Positions 42,562 to 51,876 of a stretch of 64,000 nucleotides of DNA are shown here, piece after piece. Below the pieces are notes generated by a model that saw only the letters and a program-made list of their open reading frames with translations, was not told the origin of the DNA and did no database searches. This stretch comes from Owenweeksia sp965214115. Its GTDB lineage: Bacteria; Bacteroidota; Bacteroidia; Flavobacteriales; Schleiferiaceae. Location of the stretch: NCBI GenBank assembly GCA_965214115.1, contig CBDCAU010000010.1, positions 1 to 64,000 on the forward strand, given 5' to 3'. Position numbers and translations under genes: made by a program. Numbering within the stretch: the stretch's first letter is position 1; every line of letters begins with the position of its first letter.

Positions 42562-45500
42562 ATGAAAAAACTCTTCGGCTTTCTATTCGCCTTTTCGGCC
42601 GTTTCGCTTTGCGCGCAAAATGTACTTTTCCACGAAAACTTTGACCAGCCCAGCGGGGCAGATATGGTGAACACCGGCTCCATAAGCGGCAGCGCGCCTA
42701 TTTCATGGAACGACACGAATTTGGTTTCCGTTTCGGGAAATTCCTCATACCACGTTTCAGGCTCGCTGGCCAGCCCTGCCAATGTGGTTTATTTTGAAAC
42801 GGATGCGTTCAGCACCGTTGGCAATCCTTTCGTGAAAATGAGCTTCTCGCACATCGCCAAAATTTTTGTGCAAAACGAAGGGCGGATTATGGTGTCCACC
42901 GATAGCGGCGCCACTTTTACCCAACTCGGCTTCCGGCAGTATCTGCCCAATCAATACGGTGGCAGCCCACTTTTCTATAACAATAATTATTTCAACGAGG
43001 CGGGCTATAACATTTTTCAACAGAGCATCAACACTTGGCGCGCTTTGGACTGGCTGGCTTCCAACGGTGGTGTGCGTTCAACGCCGGACAGCTTGTGGTG
43101 GGTGGGCGAGTCTTTCGATTTGACAGGACTGGCTTCGGACACTTCCAACGGGGCGGGCTTGGCCACGGGCTACGCCAATGTGAAAATCCGTTTTGAGACA
43201 GAATTTAAGGCTCAAGCACCCATTGGCGCGGGTGGCGGCAACCCGCCTGCGCTGGACTATCTCAGTGGCTGGTATGTAGATGATTTGAAAGTGGAAGCCG
43301 CCAATTGCGAGCTGAACCCGCCAACTTTGGATATGGATTTTTCGCCCGTCCCATGCTATGTCCCCAAACCGGAAGGATCACTGCTTGCCAATCCTAATGG
43401 CTATCAAATAGGCGCCATCGCGCGCGACACAGGTGGGCTGAACCAATCCGGTATCGAAAGCGTGGCGGTGTTTTTCAGCGTGAATGGACTGGCTTTCCAA
43501 TCGCAAAATATGCTGGATAACCTCGTCAATTTCGAATACAAAGGTGTTTTGGACAGTAACCAAGTGCAAGTGGGCGACACAGTCCGCTATTTTGTAATGG
43601 CCTACGATACTTGCGGAAACATCGCGCGCCTGCCTTTGGACACTTCTGCGTTTTTTAAGTTTTGGGTCGAACCCAGTTTGCCTTCCAAATGCGGATTTAA
43701 GCTTTGTGCCAATCGTCCAGAGCTGATTCATATCTTCCCTTGGGTGGAGGATTTTGAAAGCAACGATTGGCTGGTGGGTGTGGGACAGCCCAACCACCCT
43801 ATCGGCCCGGGGCTGCCCAGCCGGGGCACTATGCCCATCGGCCCGGCTTACAAAAGCTGGAGCGTTCAACCCTCGGTGTATAACGCACGCGGCTGGAGCG
43901 TGATGAACGGAACCACGCCTACCGCTAATACCGGCCCCAATGGTGACCACACCACCGGCAACGGCAAATACCTTTATTGCGAATTCACGCCGAACAGCAG
44001 CGTGGCCCAGCCGCTCATCGTGCCGCCCTGCGTGGATTTGCGCGACAGCGTGCCGCGCGAGCTTTCTTTTTGGTACCATCAATACGGCGCGGACATCAAC
44101 CGCCTGCGCATCGACATTGACACCGGGGCCGACCAAAGCGCGTTTTTTGCCGCTTATGAAAAAATAAAGGGACAACGGCAAGTTAGCCCCGCTGATTCGT
44201 GGAAGCAATACCGGGTGGATTTATCGCCTTTCCAAGGGAAAATAATCCGCATCCATTTTCGGGCGCTGCGCAGCGGCTCCGGCGACAAAGCCGACATCGC
44301 CATCGACGATTTGAAAATTGCCGACATCCCCGCGCTGGACGTGGCGGCCGTGCGCTTGGATTCTCCTGCCACGGCGGGCTGCAATGTCAGTAGCGGGCAA
44401 AATATTGTTTTAAAGATTGCCAATCTTGGAGCGCAGTCGATGTCTGAGATTCCCGTGGCCTACCAACTGGATGGCGGCGCGACCACCCGCGATACGGTGC
44501 AGGTTTCCCATTTGAATTATTTGGATTCGGCCACTTTCGTTTCGGCCAATCCTTTGGTTTTCAATACCTCCGTTTCACACTCATTCAAAATATGGACGGA
44601 ACTGCCGGGCGATGCCAATTCTTCCAACGATACTTTGACCGTGCAAATCGGATCGCAACTCCCTGTCATTTCGCAGTTTCCTTATTATTTTGATTTTGAA
44701 GATGCCACGGTGGCCACGGCTTCCGACAATGGAAACTTGAACAGCACGGACTGGGAGCTGAACGCGGTGGACAACGGCAACGGCCCGCGCTGGACGGTGG
44801 CGCAGGGGTATTTATATGAAAGTAAATTTGGCCCTTTTGAGGGATTGGGCGAAAACCAAAAATTTGCCGTGCTACGCAGCGACACCGTGCAAGCTACCCT
44901 AACCGCAAAATTCCAATCGGCCTGTTTGGATTTGAGGAATGCCACCCAGCCGGAAATCCGCTTTGCACACTACCTGCGCAGTGGCCGCTCTATGACCCTC
45001 TCGACTGTGGAAGAAGACGGCACTGAAACCCTCTTGAAAACCATAAGCGGCACCTCTTCCGACAAGGCGATTTGGAAGACCGAGAAGGCTTCGTTACAAA
45101 ATTTTATCGGCAAAACGGTGCAACTGGTTTTTGCGGTGAACGCAAACAAGGACGTGGACTATTCGGCCGCTTTGGACAATATCCAAGTCACCGCCAGCAC
45201 CAGCGCCGATGTAGGGCTTTACTACCACGGAGATGTGTTTTCGCTGATGCGAGCCGGCGACACCTCCGTTGGGCTGCAAGGCGCCCAGTTTATCCACATC
45301 GCGCACAACGGCGTTTCGAACAGCCAGCCGTTCCACCACTTGGGAGTTGTCCTTCAAGATGCCTGCGACCCCTCTTCTCCCGCCATTGCTGGGCAAACGG
45401 GGAGCTTCCCTTTTTCGCAAACTATTTCTAACAACTTCAGCAAGCCTTACGACCGATTTTACAAACCCAATCTTCACCTGACGTTCGGCGACACGCTCCG

Positions 45501-47262
45501 CGCAGGCCGTTACAATGTCAAGCTATGGATTTCCCGCCAAGGGGATTCGCTGGCTTACAATGACACTCTATATTTTGAAACCAACGTGCTGCCCTCTCGG
45601 CAAGTTCCTTATTTTAATGACTTTGAAAGTTGAAGCTCTGATTTTGCCCACACTTATTTCCGCAACGAGTGGCGGGTGGACACGCCCAGCAAACCTTTTT
45701 TCGCAGGCCTCGGCAATAAAGCCATAGTGACCAATCCCCACGGGCCTTACCACAGATTTAGCACCCAACATATTCAGTCGCCCTATTTCTCAGGGTTGGA
45801 TACCCTTTTCGGGGCTACCATCGAATTTGACCACAAGTACGCTTTAGGCAATACGGGCGCAGGGCAAATATCGTTTCTCGACACAGCCGGAATAGGGCAA
45901 AAAATAGACCTTCCAGTACAGGGCTGGCCGCTCAATGGAAATTTTATCGGCTCTTCCATCGGTTGGGTGCATTCCAGTTTTCCTTTGGATTTGCTATCTA
46001 TTGGGCCACTCACCCAATTTGAGTTCAGTATGAATATCTTTGGTTTGCCCTTGGACGGCTGGGCCATCGACAATTTTGAAATTGCCGTACCGCCGCAGAA
46101 CTCGGCTTCGCCGCTCAATCTGGAATTTGTGAGCGGGCTGCCGCAACAGACGGGCAACTCCTTGAAAATTTCTATCAGAAATACCGGTGCCGCCCCGCTT
46201 TCTTCTACTACGGTTTTTATTGAAGAAAACGGCAACTTGAAATTTACCGCCCCGATTGTCTTTTCGCCGCCGCTGCCGGCGGGGCAAGCCCGCAAAGTGA
46301 GCCCGGCGGGATCGCTGAACTTATCACAAGGCACTTCCAATCTGATGGTTTATACCCAGCAGCCCAACAGTCGCGCGGACAATATTCCGAACGATGATAC
46401 TTTGCAAATTCCTATTACCGTTTTAAGGTCGGTTTCCAATTTTCCTTACTGCGCCAATTTTGAAAACAGTCCCGAATTTCTGTCTTTTAATACAGTAACA
46501 AACCAAATTGACACCCTGTGGAAAAACGGCATCCCAAATAAAGGGAACGTGTCCGGAACCCACGCCGGCAGTGGCGCGTGGCACATCACGCCCAGCGGCG
46601 CCGCCAGCGTTTTGGCAGATGATTATCTGTTCACTCCAGAATTTCAGGTCAGCGGCGGCCAGTGCTACCGTTTCAGTTTTTGGCATCTTTTCGATACCGA
46701 AAAAAACTTGGACGGCGGCAACGTGGAAATCTCGCTGGACAGCGGAAACACTTGGCAGGTCTTTGGGAGTTTTGGCGACACGGCGTGGTACAACACGCTT
46801 TTCATTCAAGCCCTGGACGCGGTTAAACCCGGATTTTCGGGAAGTGCAAATGGTTGGTCGCAATCTTTCAAGGACTTCAAGTTGCCCCAATCTGGCACGG
46901 TGCAGTTCCGCTTCCGCTATGCTACCAGTGCCAGCGTGGAGAGCGATGGTTGGGCGATTGACGATGTGTGTTTGGAAACCGTTTCGGGCGGTTGCGGACC
47001 CGTTTCATTGGAAGAAATTTCGGCGGAGGGCGGTTTTGCAATTTTTCCCAATCCGGCGGAAAACGCTTTGACTTTGCGATTTGCCAAAGCCGATGCGAAA
47101 GACATTTTCGTTACCGACGCTCTCGGCAAAATCATCTTGCAAAAATCCGTGGCGGAGAAAGAGACTGCGCTGGATGTCAGTGGGCTGGCGGCGGGTTTTT
47201 ATGCTATCATTGTGAAAGATTCCGACGGGCGGCGGGCGGCGCGGTCGTTTGTGAAAAAGTAA
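42562..47262 (+). pseudogene. Giant T9SS-secreted jelly-roll protein B2, interrupted by one in-frame TGA
   Basis: 1566 codons, colinear with B1: same opening FHENFDQPSGADMVNTGS, same jelly-roll strands (SGWYVDDLKV, IAIDDLKI, AALDNIQV, WAIDNFEI, WAIDDVCL) and type A sorting domain. Codon 1024 (45631-45633) is TGA where B1 has Cys995 in DFENCDNGF; the frame then stays open for 542 codons to the sorting domain. Stopping at TGA would yield a protein without a sorting signal, so probably a recent nonsense mutation. Signal peptide MKKLFGFLFAFSAVSLCAQ supports the ATG at 42562. Confidence 0.88.
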
Positions 47263-47288
47263 TCTGAGTTTGAATTTTTAGAAGCAGA

Positions 47289-47334
47289 GACCTTGCAGGT
47301 TTAAGAAAACCTGCAAGGTCTTTTCTCGTTTCTT
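47289..47334 (+). terminator. Rho-independent terminator, perfect 14-bp stem
   Basis: GACCTTGCAGGTTT and its exact complement, 4-nt loop, then TTTTCTCGTTTCTT. It ends the A2-B2 unit. Confidence 0.9.
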
Positions 47335-47408
47335 GTCCGCTTTTAACTTGGCGAATCCCCCCGCTAAGGCGCGTTCCCTAATCCGCAGTGTCCCCGCCGC
47401 CATTGCCG

Positions 47409-47416
47409 TACTTTTG
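47409..47416 (+). promoter_or_regulatory. -7 promoter box TACTTTTG for the UPF0175 antitoxin
   Basis: Exact TAnnTTTG, 17 nt before the ATG. Box and leader are repeated at 47966. Confidence 0.5.
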
Positions 47417-47433
47417 TTGAAAATCATCCTAAA

Positions 47434-47700
47434 ATGGAAATGCAAATCTTGGAACTGGAAATCCCAAAAGATTTTCAAAAAATAACGGGAGAAAGCACGG
47501 AGGATTTGAAAAGGCGTTTTAAGGTGGCGATGGCAGTGGATCTGTTCAAGCAGGGCAAAGTTTCACTTGGCAAGGCGGCTCGCTTATCAGGCCTGCCGCG
47601 CCACGATTTTGAAGAGGAACTATTCCATCGAAAAATCCCCCTCTCGCTGCTCACCTACGAAGACGTGATGGATGATCTCAAAAAATTGCAAACGCGGTGA
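47434..47700 (+). CDS. UPF0175 family antitoxin, copy 1
   Basis: 88 residues. The family pattern VAMAVDLFKQGKVSLGKAARLSGLPRHDFEEELFHRKIPLSLLTYEDVMDDL is complete: a small HTH of the UPF0175 type, which pairs with DUF3368 PIN-like toxins. The stop overlaps the GTG of the following toxin-derived ORF by 4 nt. Its intact partner has been lost: only the first two thirds of the toxin remain downstream. Confidence 0.88.
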   Translation: MEMQILELEIPKDFQKITGESTEDLKRRFKVAMAVDLFKQGKVSLGKAARLSGLPRHDFEEELFHRKIPLSLLTYEDVMDDLKKLQTR

Positions 47701-48257
47701 AAGGCTTGGTGATTTCAGATACCGGACCGCTGATTTCCTTGGACATTTTAGGACAGGTCGATTTGTTGGAAACGCTATTTGATCAAGTCATCATCCCAAA
47801 AGCGGTAGCGCTTGAATTGGCAGGGCATAGAGATTTTGGCAGGTCTGAACAGGTCTTGGCGTTTGTTCAATCCATAACCCGAGAAATTGAAGCCCCAAAT
47901 TATCTTCAAAAGGACATCGATTTTGGTGAGTCAGAAGCCATCATTCTGCCAATTTTCCGTTTCCGTACTTTTGTTGGAAATCACTGTAAGATGGAAATGC
48001 AAATCGTGGAGCTGGAATTCCCAGCAAATCTTCCCCAGGCTCTTGGCGAAACCGACCAAGAATTTAAGAAACGCATCCGCTTGGCCACGGCCATAGAATT
48101 GTTTCGGGACTTGAAAGTTTCAATAGGCAAGGCGGCGCAGCTTTCGGGCTTGTCGCGCTATGAGTTTGAAAACGAGTTATATAAACGTGAGATTCCCTTG
48201 TCGCTGATGACGTATGAGGACGTGATGGAAGATATCCGAAAACTTGAGGATCATTGA
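47697..48257 (+). CDS. Chimeric ORF: truncated DUF3368 toxin fused to UPF0175 antitoxin
   Basis: 186 codons from GTG 47697. Residues 1-84 are the first part of a DUF3368 PIN-like toxin (VISDTGPLISLDILGQVDLL ... DFGESEAIIL), cut before LIDDKEAR where the second acidic cluster should be. Residues 99-186 are a complete UPF0175 antitoxin. The junction carries a copy of the antitoxin leader and -7 box (47966-47973), so the antitoxin can be made separately from ATG 47991. The fusion is in frame. It reflects deletion between two tandem antitoxin-toxin pairs. Confidence 0.85.
   Translation: MKGLVISDTGPLISLDILGQVDLLETLFDQVIIPKAVALELAGHRDFGRSEQVLAFVQSITREIEAPNYLQKDIDFGESEAIILPIFRFRTFVGNHCKMEMQIVELEFPANLPQALGETDQEFKKRIRLATAIELFRDLKVSIGKAAQLSGLSRYEFENELYKREIPLSLMTYEDVMEDIRKLEDH
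47966..47973 (+). promoter_or_regulatory. Internal -7 box TACTTTTG inside the chimeric ORF
   Basis: Duplicate of the promoter at 47409; spacing to the antitoxin ATG (47991) is again 17 nt. Confidence 0.5.
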
Positions 48258-48739
48258 AAGGTCTTGTAATTTCCGATACAGGGCCACTTATTTCTTTGGT
48301 TGCCATTCATCAATTTCCTTTGTTGAAAAAGCTTTTTTCAGAAATATTTCTCCCCGAAGCTGTGGCTCAAGAATTAGCCTCGCACAACGATTTTAGCCCA
48401 ACCCAAGAGCAATGGAAAGAAATAAGAGAAATGACAGCGAAGATATCCCGCCCAAACTATTTGCGGGAAGAAGTGGATTTTGGAGAATCGGAAGCCATCA
48501 TTCTTTACCAAGAGACTGACGCAAAATATTTGTTGATTGATGATAAAGAAGCCCGAGAATATGCGGAATCCTTGCAGGTAAAATGCCTTGGCACCATTGG
48601 CATTTTGGTAAATGCCAAAAAGAAAGGCTTGGTCAGTGAATTGCGCCCCCTTTTCCTTCAACTGTTGGAAGCCAAACGCTATTTTGGAAAGCTCCTGCTG
48701 AATAAAATTTTAGCGGATTATGGAGAGAATCCTCTCTAA
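48254..48739 (+). CDS. DUF3368 PIN-like toxin, intact
   Basis: 161 residues from TTG 48254, overlapping the antitoxin stop by 4 nt. The PIN-like pattern is complete: ISDTGPLISLVAIHQFPLL, LPEAVAQELA, DFGESEAIILYQETDAKYLLIDDKEAR and CLGTIGILVNAKKKGLV. It probably cleaves RNA and is neutralised by the UPF0175 protein encoded in the chimeric ORF. The first 80 residues are paralogous to the truncated toxin upstream. Confidence 0.88.
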   Translation: MKGLVISDTGPLISLVAIHQFPLLKKLFSEIFLPEAVAQELASHNDFSPTQEQWKEIREMTAKISRPNYLREEVDFGESEAIILYQETDAKYLLIDDKEAREYAESLQVKCLGTIGILVNAKKKGLVSELRPLFLQLLEAKRYFGKLLLNKILADYGENPL

Positions 48740-48866
48740 AATTAATTAGACAACAACATTCACCATTTTCTTGCCCCTCAAAATGAGTAAACCGGAAAGG
48801 TATTTTCCCATAGAAAAAGGCAAATATTGTTGGCGGACAGCTTCCCCTCCCGCCCTACATTTTACC

Positions 48867-48874
48867 TAATTTCG
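48867..48874 (+). promoter_or_regulatory. -7-like box TAATTTCG for aspS
   Basis: Seven of eight match to TAnnTTTG, 68 nt before the aspS ATG. Confidence 0.3.
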
Positions 48875-48942
48875 CACCCCTATTGTAAAATCCTCGTGCT
48901 CACGATAGGCCATCGGGAGCCACGGCAAAAAATCCCCCAAAA

Positions 48943-50715
48943 ATGTACCGTACCCATACTTGCGGCGAGCTGACTTTAGATAATCACCACCAAACCGTGA
49001 AACTCTGCGGCTGGGTGCAGAAAATCCGCGAAATGGGCGGGATGGCCTTCATCGATTTGCGCGACCGGTATGGCGTTACCCAACTGGCTTTCAATGAAAT
49101 GTGGGACGAAGCGCTCTTAGAAAAAGCCCAAAAACTGGGACGTGAATTCGTCATCCAAATCGAAGGGCAAGTGGTGGAGCGCGATAGCCAAAACCCCGAA
49201 ATGCCCACCGGCGACATCGAAATCAAAGTGGAAAAACTGGACGTTTTGAACGCTTCCAAAACGCCGCCCTTCACCATCGAAACCGAAACCGACGGCGGCG
49301 AGGAACTGCGGATGAAATACCGCTATTTGGATTTGCGCCGCAAGCCGCTGAGAGACAAGCTGATGCTGCGCAATTTGGTGAACCGCGAAGTGCGGAATTA
49401 TTTGGGCGAGGAGGGTTTTTTGGAAATCGAAACACCTTATTTAATAAAAAGCACACCCGAGGGGGCGCGCGATTTTGTCGTCCCTTCGCGGATGAACGGC
49501 GGGCAGTTTTACGCGCTGCCGCAAAGTCCGCAAACGTTCAAGCAATTGTTGATGGTGAGCGGGTTTGACAAATATTTTCAAATCGTGAAATGTTTCCGCG
49601 ACGAGGATTTGCGCGCCGACCGCCAGCCTGAATTCACGCAGATCGATTGCGAAATGGCCTTTGTGGAGCGGGACGATGTTTTAGATGTTTTTGAAGGTTT
49701 GACGAAGCACGTTCTGAAAACGGTGGTCGGTTTTGAAATCGAGAAATTTCCGCGAATTACTTACGATGAGGCGATGCGCAAATACGGTTCGGACAAACCC
49801 GACATCCGTTTTGGGATGGAATTTCACGAACTGAACGAACTCACGCAGAACCAAGGTTTCAAAGTTTTCGATGATGCGGAATTGGTGGTCGGGATTTGTG
49901 CGGAGGGACTATCCGGCTACAGCCGAAAACAACTGGACGCACTGACCGATTTCGTAAAAAAACCGCAAGTGGGCGCGAAGGGATTGGTATATTGCAAATA
50001 CAATGAGCCTGCCGACCGATCAGGTGGGGATGGTTCGTTCAAATCTTCCGTCGATAAATTTTTTGATGAAAATCAGAAACAAAAATGGGCGGAAAAAATG
50101 GGCGCGCAGGTGGGCGATTTGATGCTGATTTTAGCGGGCGAAAAAAACAAAACCCGCAAATCGCTGAACGAACTCCGTCTGCATATCGCTGAAAGCCAAG
50201 GACTTCGCAAGCCGCACGAATTTGCGCCACTGTGGGTGGTCGATTTTCCCTTGTTGGAAAAAGACGAGGAAAGCGGCCGCTGGCACGCGATGCACCACCC
50301 GTTCACCGCGCCGCACCCCGAAGATTTGGAACGGCTGGAATCCGAACCCGGAAAAGTACGCGCCAATGCCTACGATTTGGTTTTAAATGGAAATGAAATC
50401 GGCGGCGGCTCCATTCGGATTCACGACCGGAACCTTCAGAAAAAAATGTTCAACCTTTTGGGATTTTCAGAAGAAGACGCGCAGGCACAATTCGGCTTTT
50501 TGATGGACGCCTTTGAATACGGCGCGCCACCCCACGGCGGAATTGCTTTTGGTTTCGACCGACTGGTGGCGATTCTCGGCGGTCAGGAATCCATCCGTGA
50601 TTTTATTGCTTTCCCGAAAAACAACGCTGGGCGGGACTTGATGATTGACGCGCCCGCGTCGTTGGACGAGGTGCAGTTGGCGGAGTTGAATTTGAGGGTG
50701 GAGTTGGGGGATTGA
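48943..50715 (+). CDS. aspS: Aspartyl-tRNA synthetase
   Basis: 590 residues, the bacterial-type length. An N-terminal OB-fold anticodon-binding domain (VKLCGWVQKIREMGGMAFID) is followed by the class II core with motif 1 near EVRNYLGEEGFLEIETP, motif 2 FRDEDLRADRQPEFTQID, the bacterial GAD insertion and motif 3 GGIAFGFDRLVAILGG. It charges tRNA-Asp in the cytoplasm. The last 195 bp are repeated in diverged form at 51877-52071, so the 3' end was probably renewed by recombination; the protein itself is intact. Confidence 0.97.
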   Translation: MYRTHTCGELTLDNHHQTVKLCGWVQKIREMGGMAFIDLRDRYGVTQLAFNEMWDEALLEKAQKLGREFVIQIEGQVVERDSQNPEMPTGDIEIKVEKLDVLNASKTPPFTIETETDGGEELRMKYRYLDLRRKPLRDKLMLRNLVNREVRNYLGEEGFLEIETPYLIKSTPEGARDFVVPSRMNGGQFYALPQSPQTFKQLLMVSGFDKYFQIVKCFRDEDLRADRQPEFTQIDCEMAFVERDDVLDVFEGLTKHVLKTVVGFEIEKFPRITYDEAMRKYGSDKPDIRFGMEFHELNELTQNQGFKVFDDAELVVGICAEGLSGYSRKQLDALTDFVKKPQVGAKGLVYCKYNEPADRSGGDGSFKSSVDKFFDENQKQKWAEKMGAQVGDLMLILAGEKNKTRKSLNELRLHIAESQGLRKPHEFAPLWVVDFPLLEKDEESGRWHAMHHPFTAPHPEDLERLESEPGKVRANAYDLVLNGNEIGGGSIRIHDRNLQKKMFNLLGFSEEDAQAQFGFLMDAFEYGAPPHGGIAFGFDRLVAILGGQESIRDFIAFPKNNAGRDLMIDAPASLDEVQLAELNLRVELGD

Positions 50716-50840
50716 TTTCAGGGTTGGTGCCGCCGATGGTGTAGGTGCCGGAGAATGGGTTGAGACCATAGATTAACCTTGCCTATAGAAAATACAATTA
50801 AAAAGATAAATTGTAATCTAAGGCTTTTAAAGATTGTGTA
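50716..50840 (-). pseudogene. 5' fragment of a beta-helix/T9SS gene fused to the aspS end
   Basis: The reverse strand encodes a signal-peptide-like stretch (LQFIFLIVFSIGKVNLWSQP) and, after a frameshift, FSGTYTIGGTNPE, matching the mature start of the protein at 52187-54754 (QPLSGIYTIGGTNPDY). It breaks off exactly at the aspS stop codon. Confidence 0.65.
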
Positions 50841-50863
50841 ATGATAATAATTTTCAAATTGAA

Positions 50864-51133
50864 TCATCCTATTGCAGCAAATTGAAGGACAAACAAAAAA
50901 AAGAACAACAATAAAATCGCAATTACCAAAAAGTAAACCATAAGGAGGTGATCCCAAAAAGATTTACTTTTTATCAAATAATGAACTGTAATAAAAAAAA
51001 TGATATGAACGCTGAAGACAAAAAATGTAAGGATGTAAAAGACCGCATTTGTAAAAGTATGATATTCAAAAAAGAAATAATAATATCCAAGTACTAAACC
51101 AAGACTTATTGTGAGTGAGATAACCTTTTTCAA
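50864..51133 (-). CDS. Small three-helix membrane protein, copy 1
   Basis: 89 residues from TTG 51133. Three hydrophobic segments (about 4-22, 30-54, 62-84). It is distantly similar to the 90-residue protein encoded at 51452-51724: both have a T-F start to helix 2, an H-I-I in the middle and an L-F-end. Each is followed by a signal-peptide/YTIGG fragment, so the pair looks like a duplicated unit. Function unknown. Confidence 0.5.
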   Translation of the reverse strand: MKKVISLTISLGLVLGYYYFFFEYHTFTNAVFYILTFFVFSVHIIFFITVHYLIKSKSFWDHLLMVYFLVIAILLLFFFLFVLQFAAIG

Positions 51134-51235
51134 GATTTACTCGTTTTGAAAACCATTCTGAATGAATCCCAAAAACTTATCCACAACGAAGGTAGCGTGC
51201 GTACGATTGTAATTTGGAGCGTTATGTTTTAGCAT

Positions 51236-51436
51236 TTAATTCGGATTCGTATAGCCTCCTAAAGCGGCAATGTGGCACATATCTTTTAGGCATTGAAACT
51301 TGTGGTTTGCTAAATAATTTTTGATTACTACATAGTCGGGGTTGATACCGCCAATGGTGTAGATACCAGAGAGGGGTTGGGCATATATTAAAACGCCGGA
51401 ATAAAGAACCACTAAGTGTAATAATAAAACTTTCAT
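51236..51436 (-). CDS. Short secreted peptide with the beta-helix-protein N-terminus
   Basis: 66 residues. Signal peptide MKVLLLHLVVLYSGVLIYAQ is followed by PLSGIYTIGGINPDY, as in the large protein at 52187-54754, then an unrelated tail with two Cys (CLKDMCHIAALGG). No sorting domain. It may be a relic of a larger gene or a functional exported peptide. It lies 15 bp downstream of the small membrane protein gene on the same strand. Confidence 0.55.
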   Translation of the reverse strand: MKVLLLHLVVLYSGVLIYAQPLSGIYTIGGINPDYVVIKNYLANHKFQCLKDMCHIAALGGYTNPN

Positions 51437-51451
51437 AACAATTTGATTAAT

Positions 51452-51724
51452 TTATCGTACCCAAGCAAAAAGAAATCCTGTCCAAGCAAGAACAATAATG
51501 AGCCAAGCCTTGAGAAAGTCGTGACTTTGGATTTTTTTTAAACGTCTCAAAACAAAATAAGTTAATGCAAGAATAATGTGAAAAGAAAATTGTGCCAACA
51601 TACAAATGTCAATAAATGTATCATTATGAAAGAGATGAAAATTGCCATCCAAGTAGGCGGCAACAAAAGATATAGATAAAGACAGAAAACTTAGAAAGAG
51701 AATGAATCTTGAATTTAACAGCAT
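51452..51724 (-). CDS. Small three-helix membrane protein, copy 2
   Basis: 90 residues from the ATG at 51724 (a TTG start at 51766 is possible). Three hydrophobic segments and the FHII motif as in the neighbouring 89-residue protein. A TATATTTG box lies about 73 nt upstream of the ATG, in a segment homologous to the promoter of the gene at 52187-54754. Function unknown. Confidence 0.5.
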   Translation of the reverse strand: MLLNSRFILFLSFLSLSISFVAAYLDGNFHLFHNDTFIDICMLAQFSFHIILALTYFVLRRLKKIQSHDFLKAWLIIVLAWTGFLFAWVR

Positions 51725-51797
51725 AATTTTAATGAATGTCGAGTATTCCGATTTTGAAAGCCTCAAAGCAGGGTTTTCAATAGAATTATTATACGGA

Positions 51798-51805
51798 CAA
51801 ATATA
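51798..51805 (-). promoter_or_regulatory. -7 promoter box TATATTTG in a duplicated promoter
   Basis: Exact TAnnTTTG on the minus strand. About 35 bp around it (TTCAATA-x-ATTATTA-x-CGGACAAATATA on the plus strand) repeat the promoter at 54786-54810. Confidence 0.55.
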
Positions 51806-51876
51806 AGTGGTGAGATTAGGCCGGGCCGCAAAACCGGGTCGATCCGAAAGACGTTCGTCAAAATTGGAAGTCTTAA

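Noticed and set aside
45631..45675. Selenocysteine insertion at the B2 TGA
   Set aside because: No convincing hairpin follows the TGA and no sel genes are in the window; many genes here end normally with TGA, so code reassignment is also unlikely.
51178..51186. Perfect DnaA box TTATCCACA
   Set aside because: It is isolated, between small ORFs; a single 9-mer is expected by chance in a genome.
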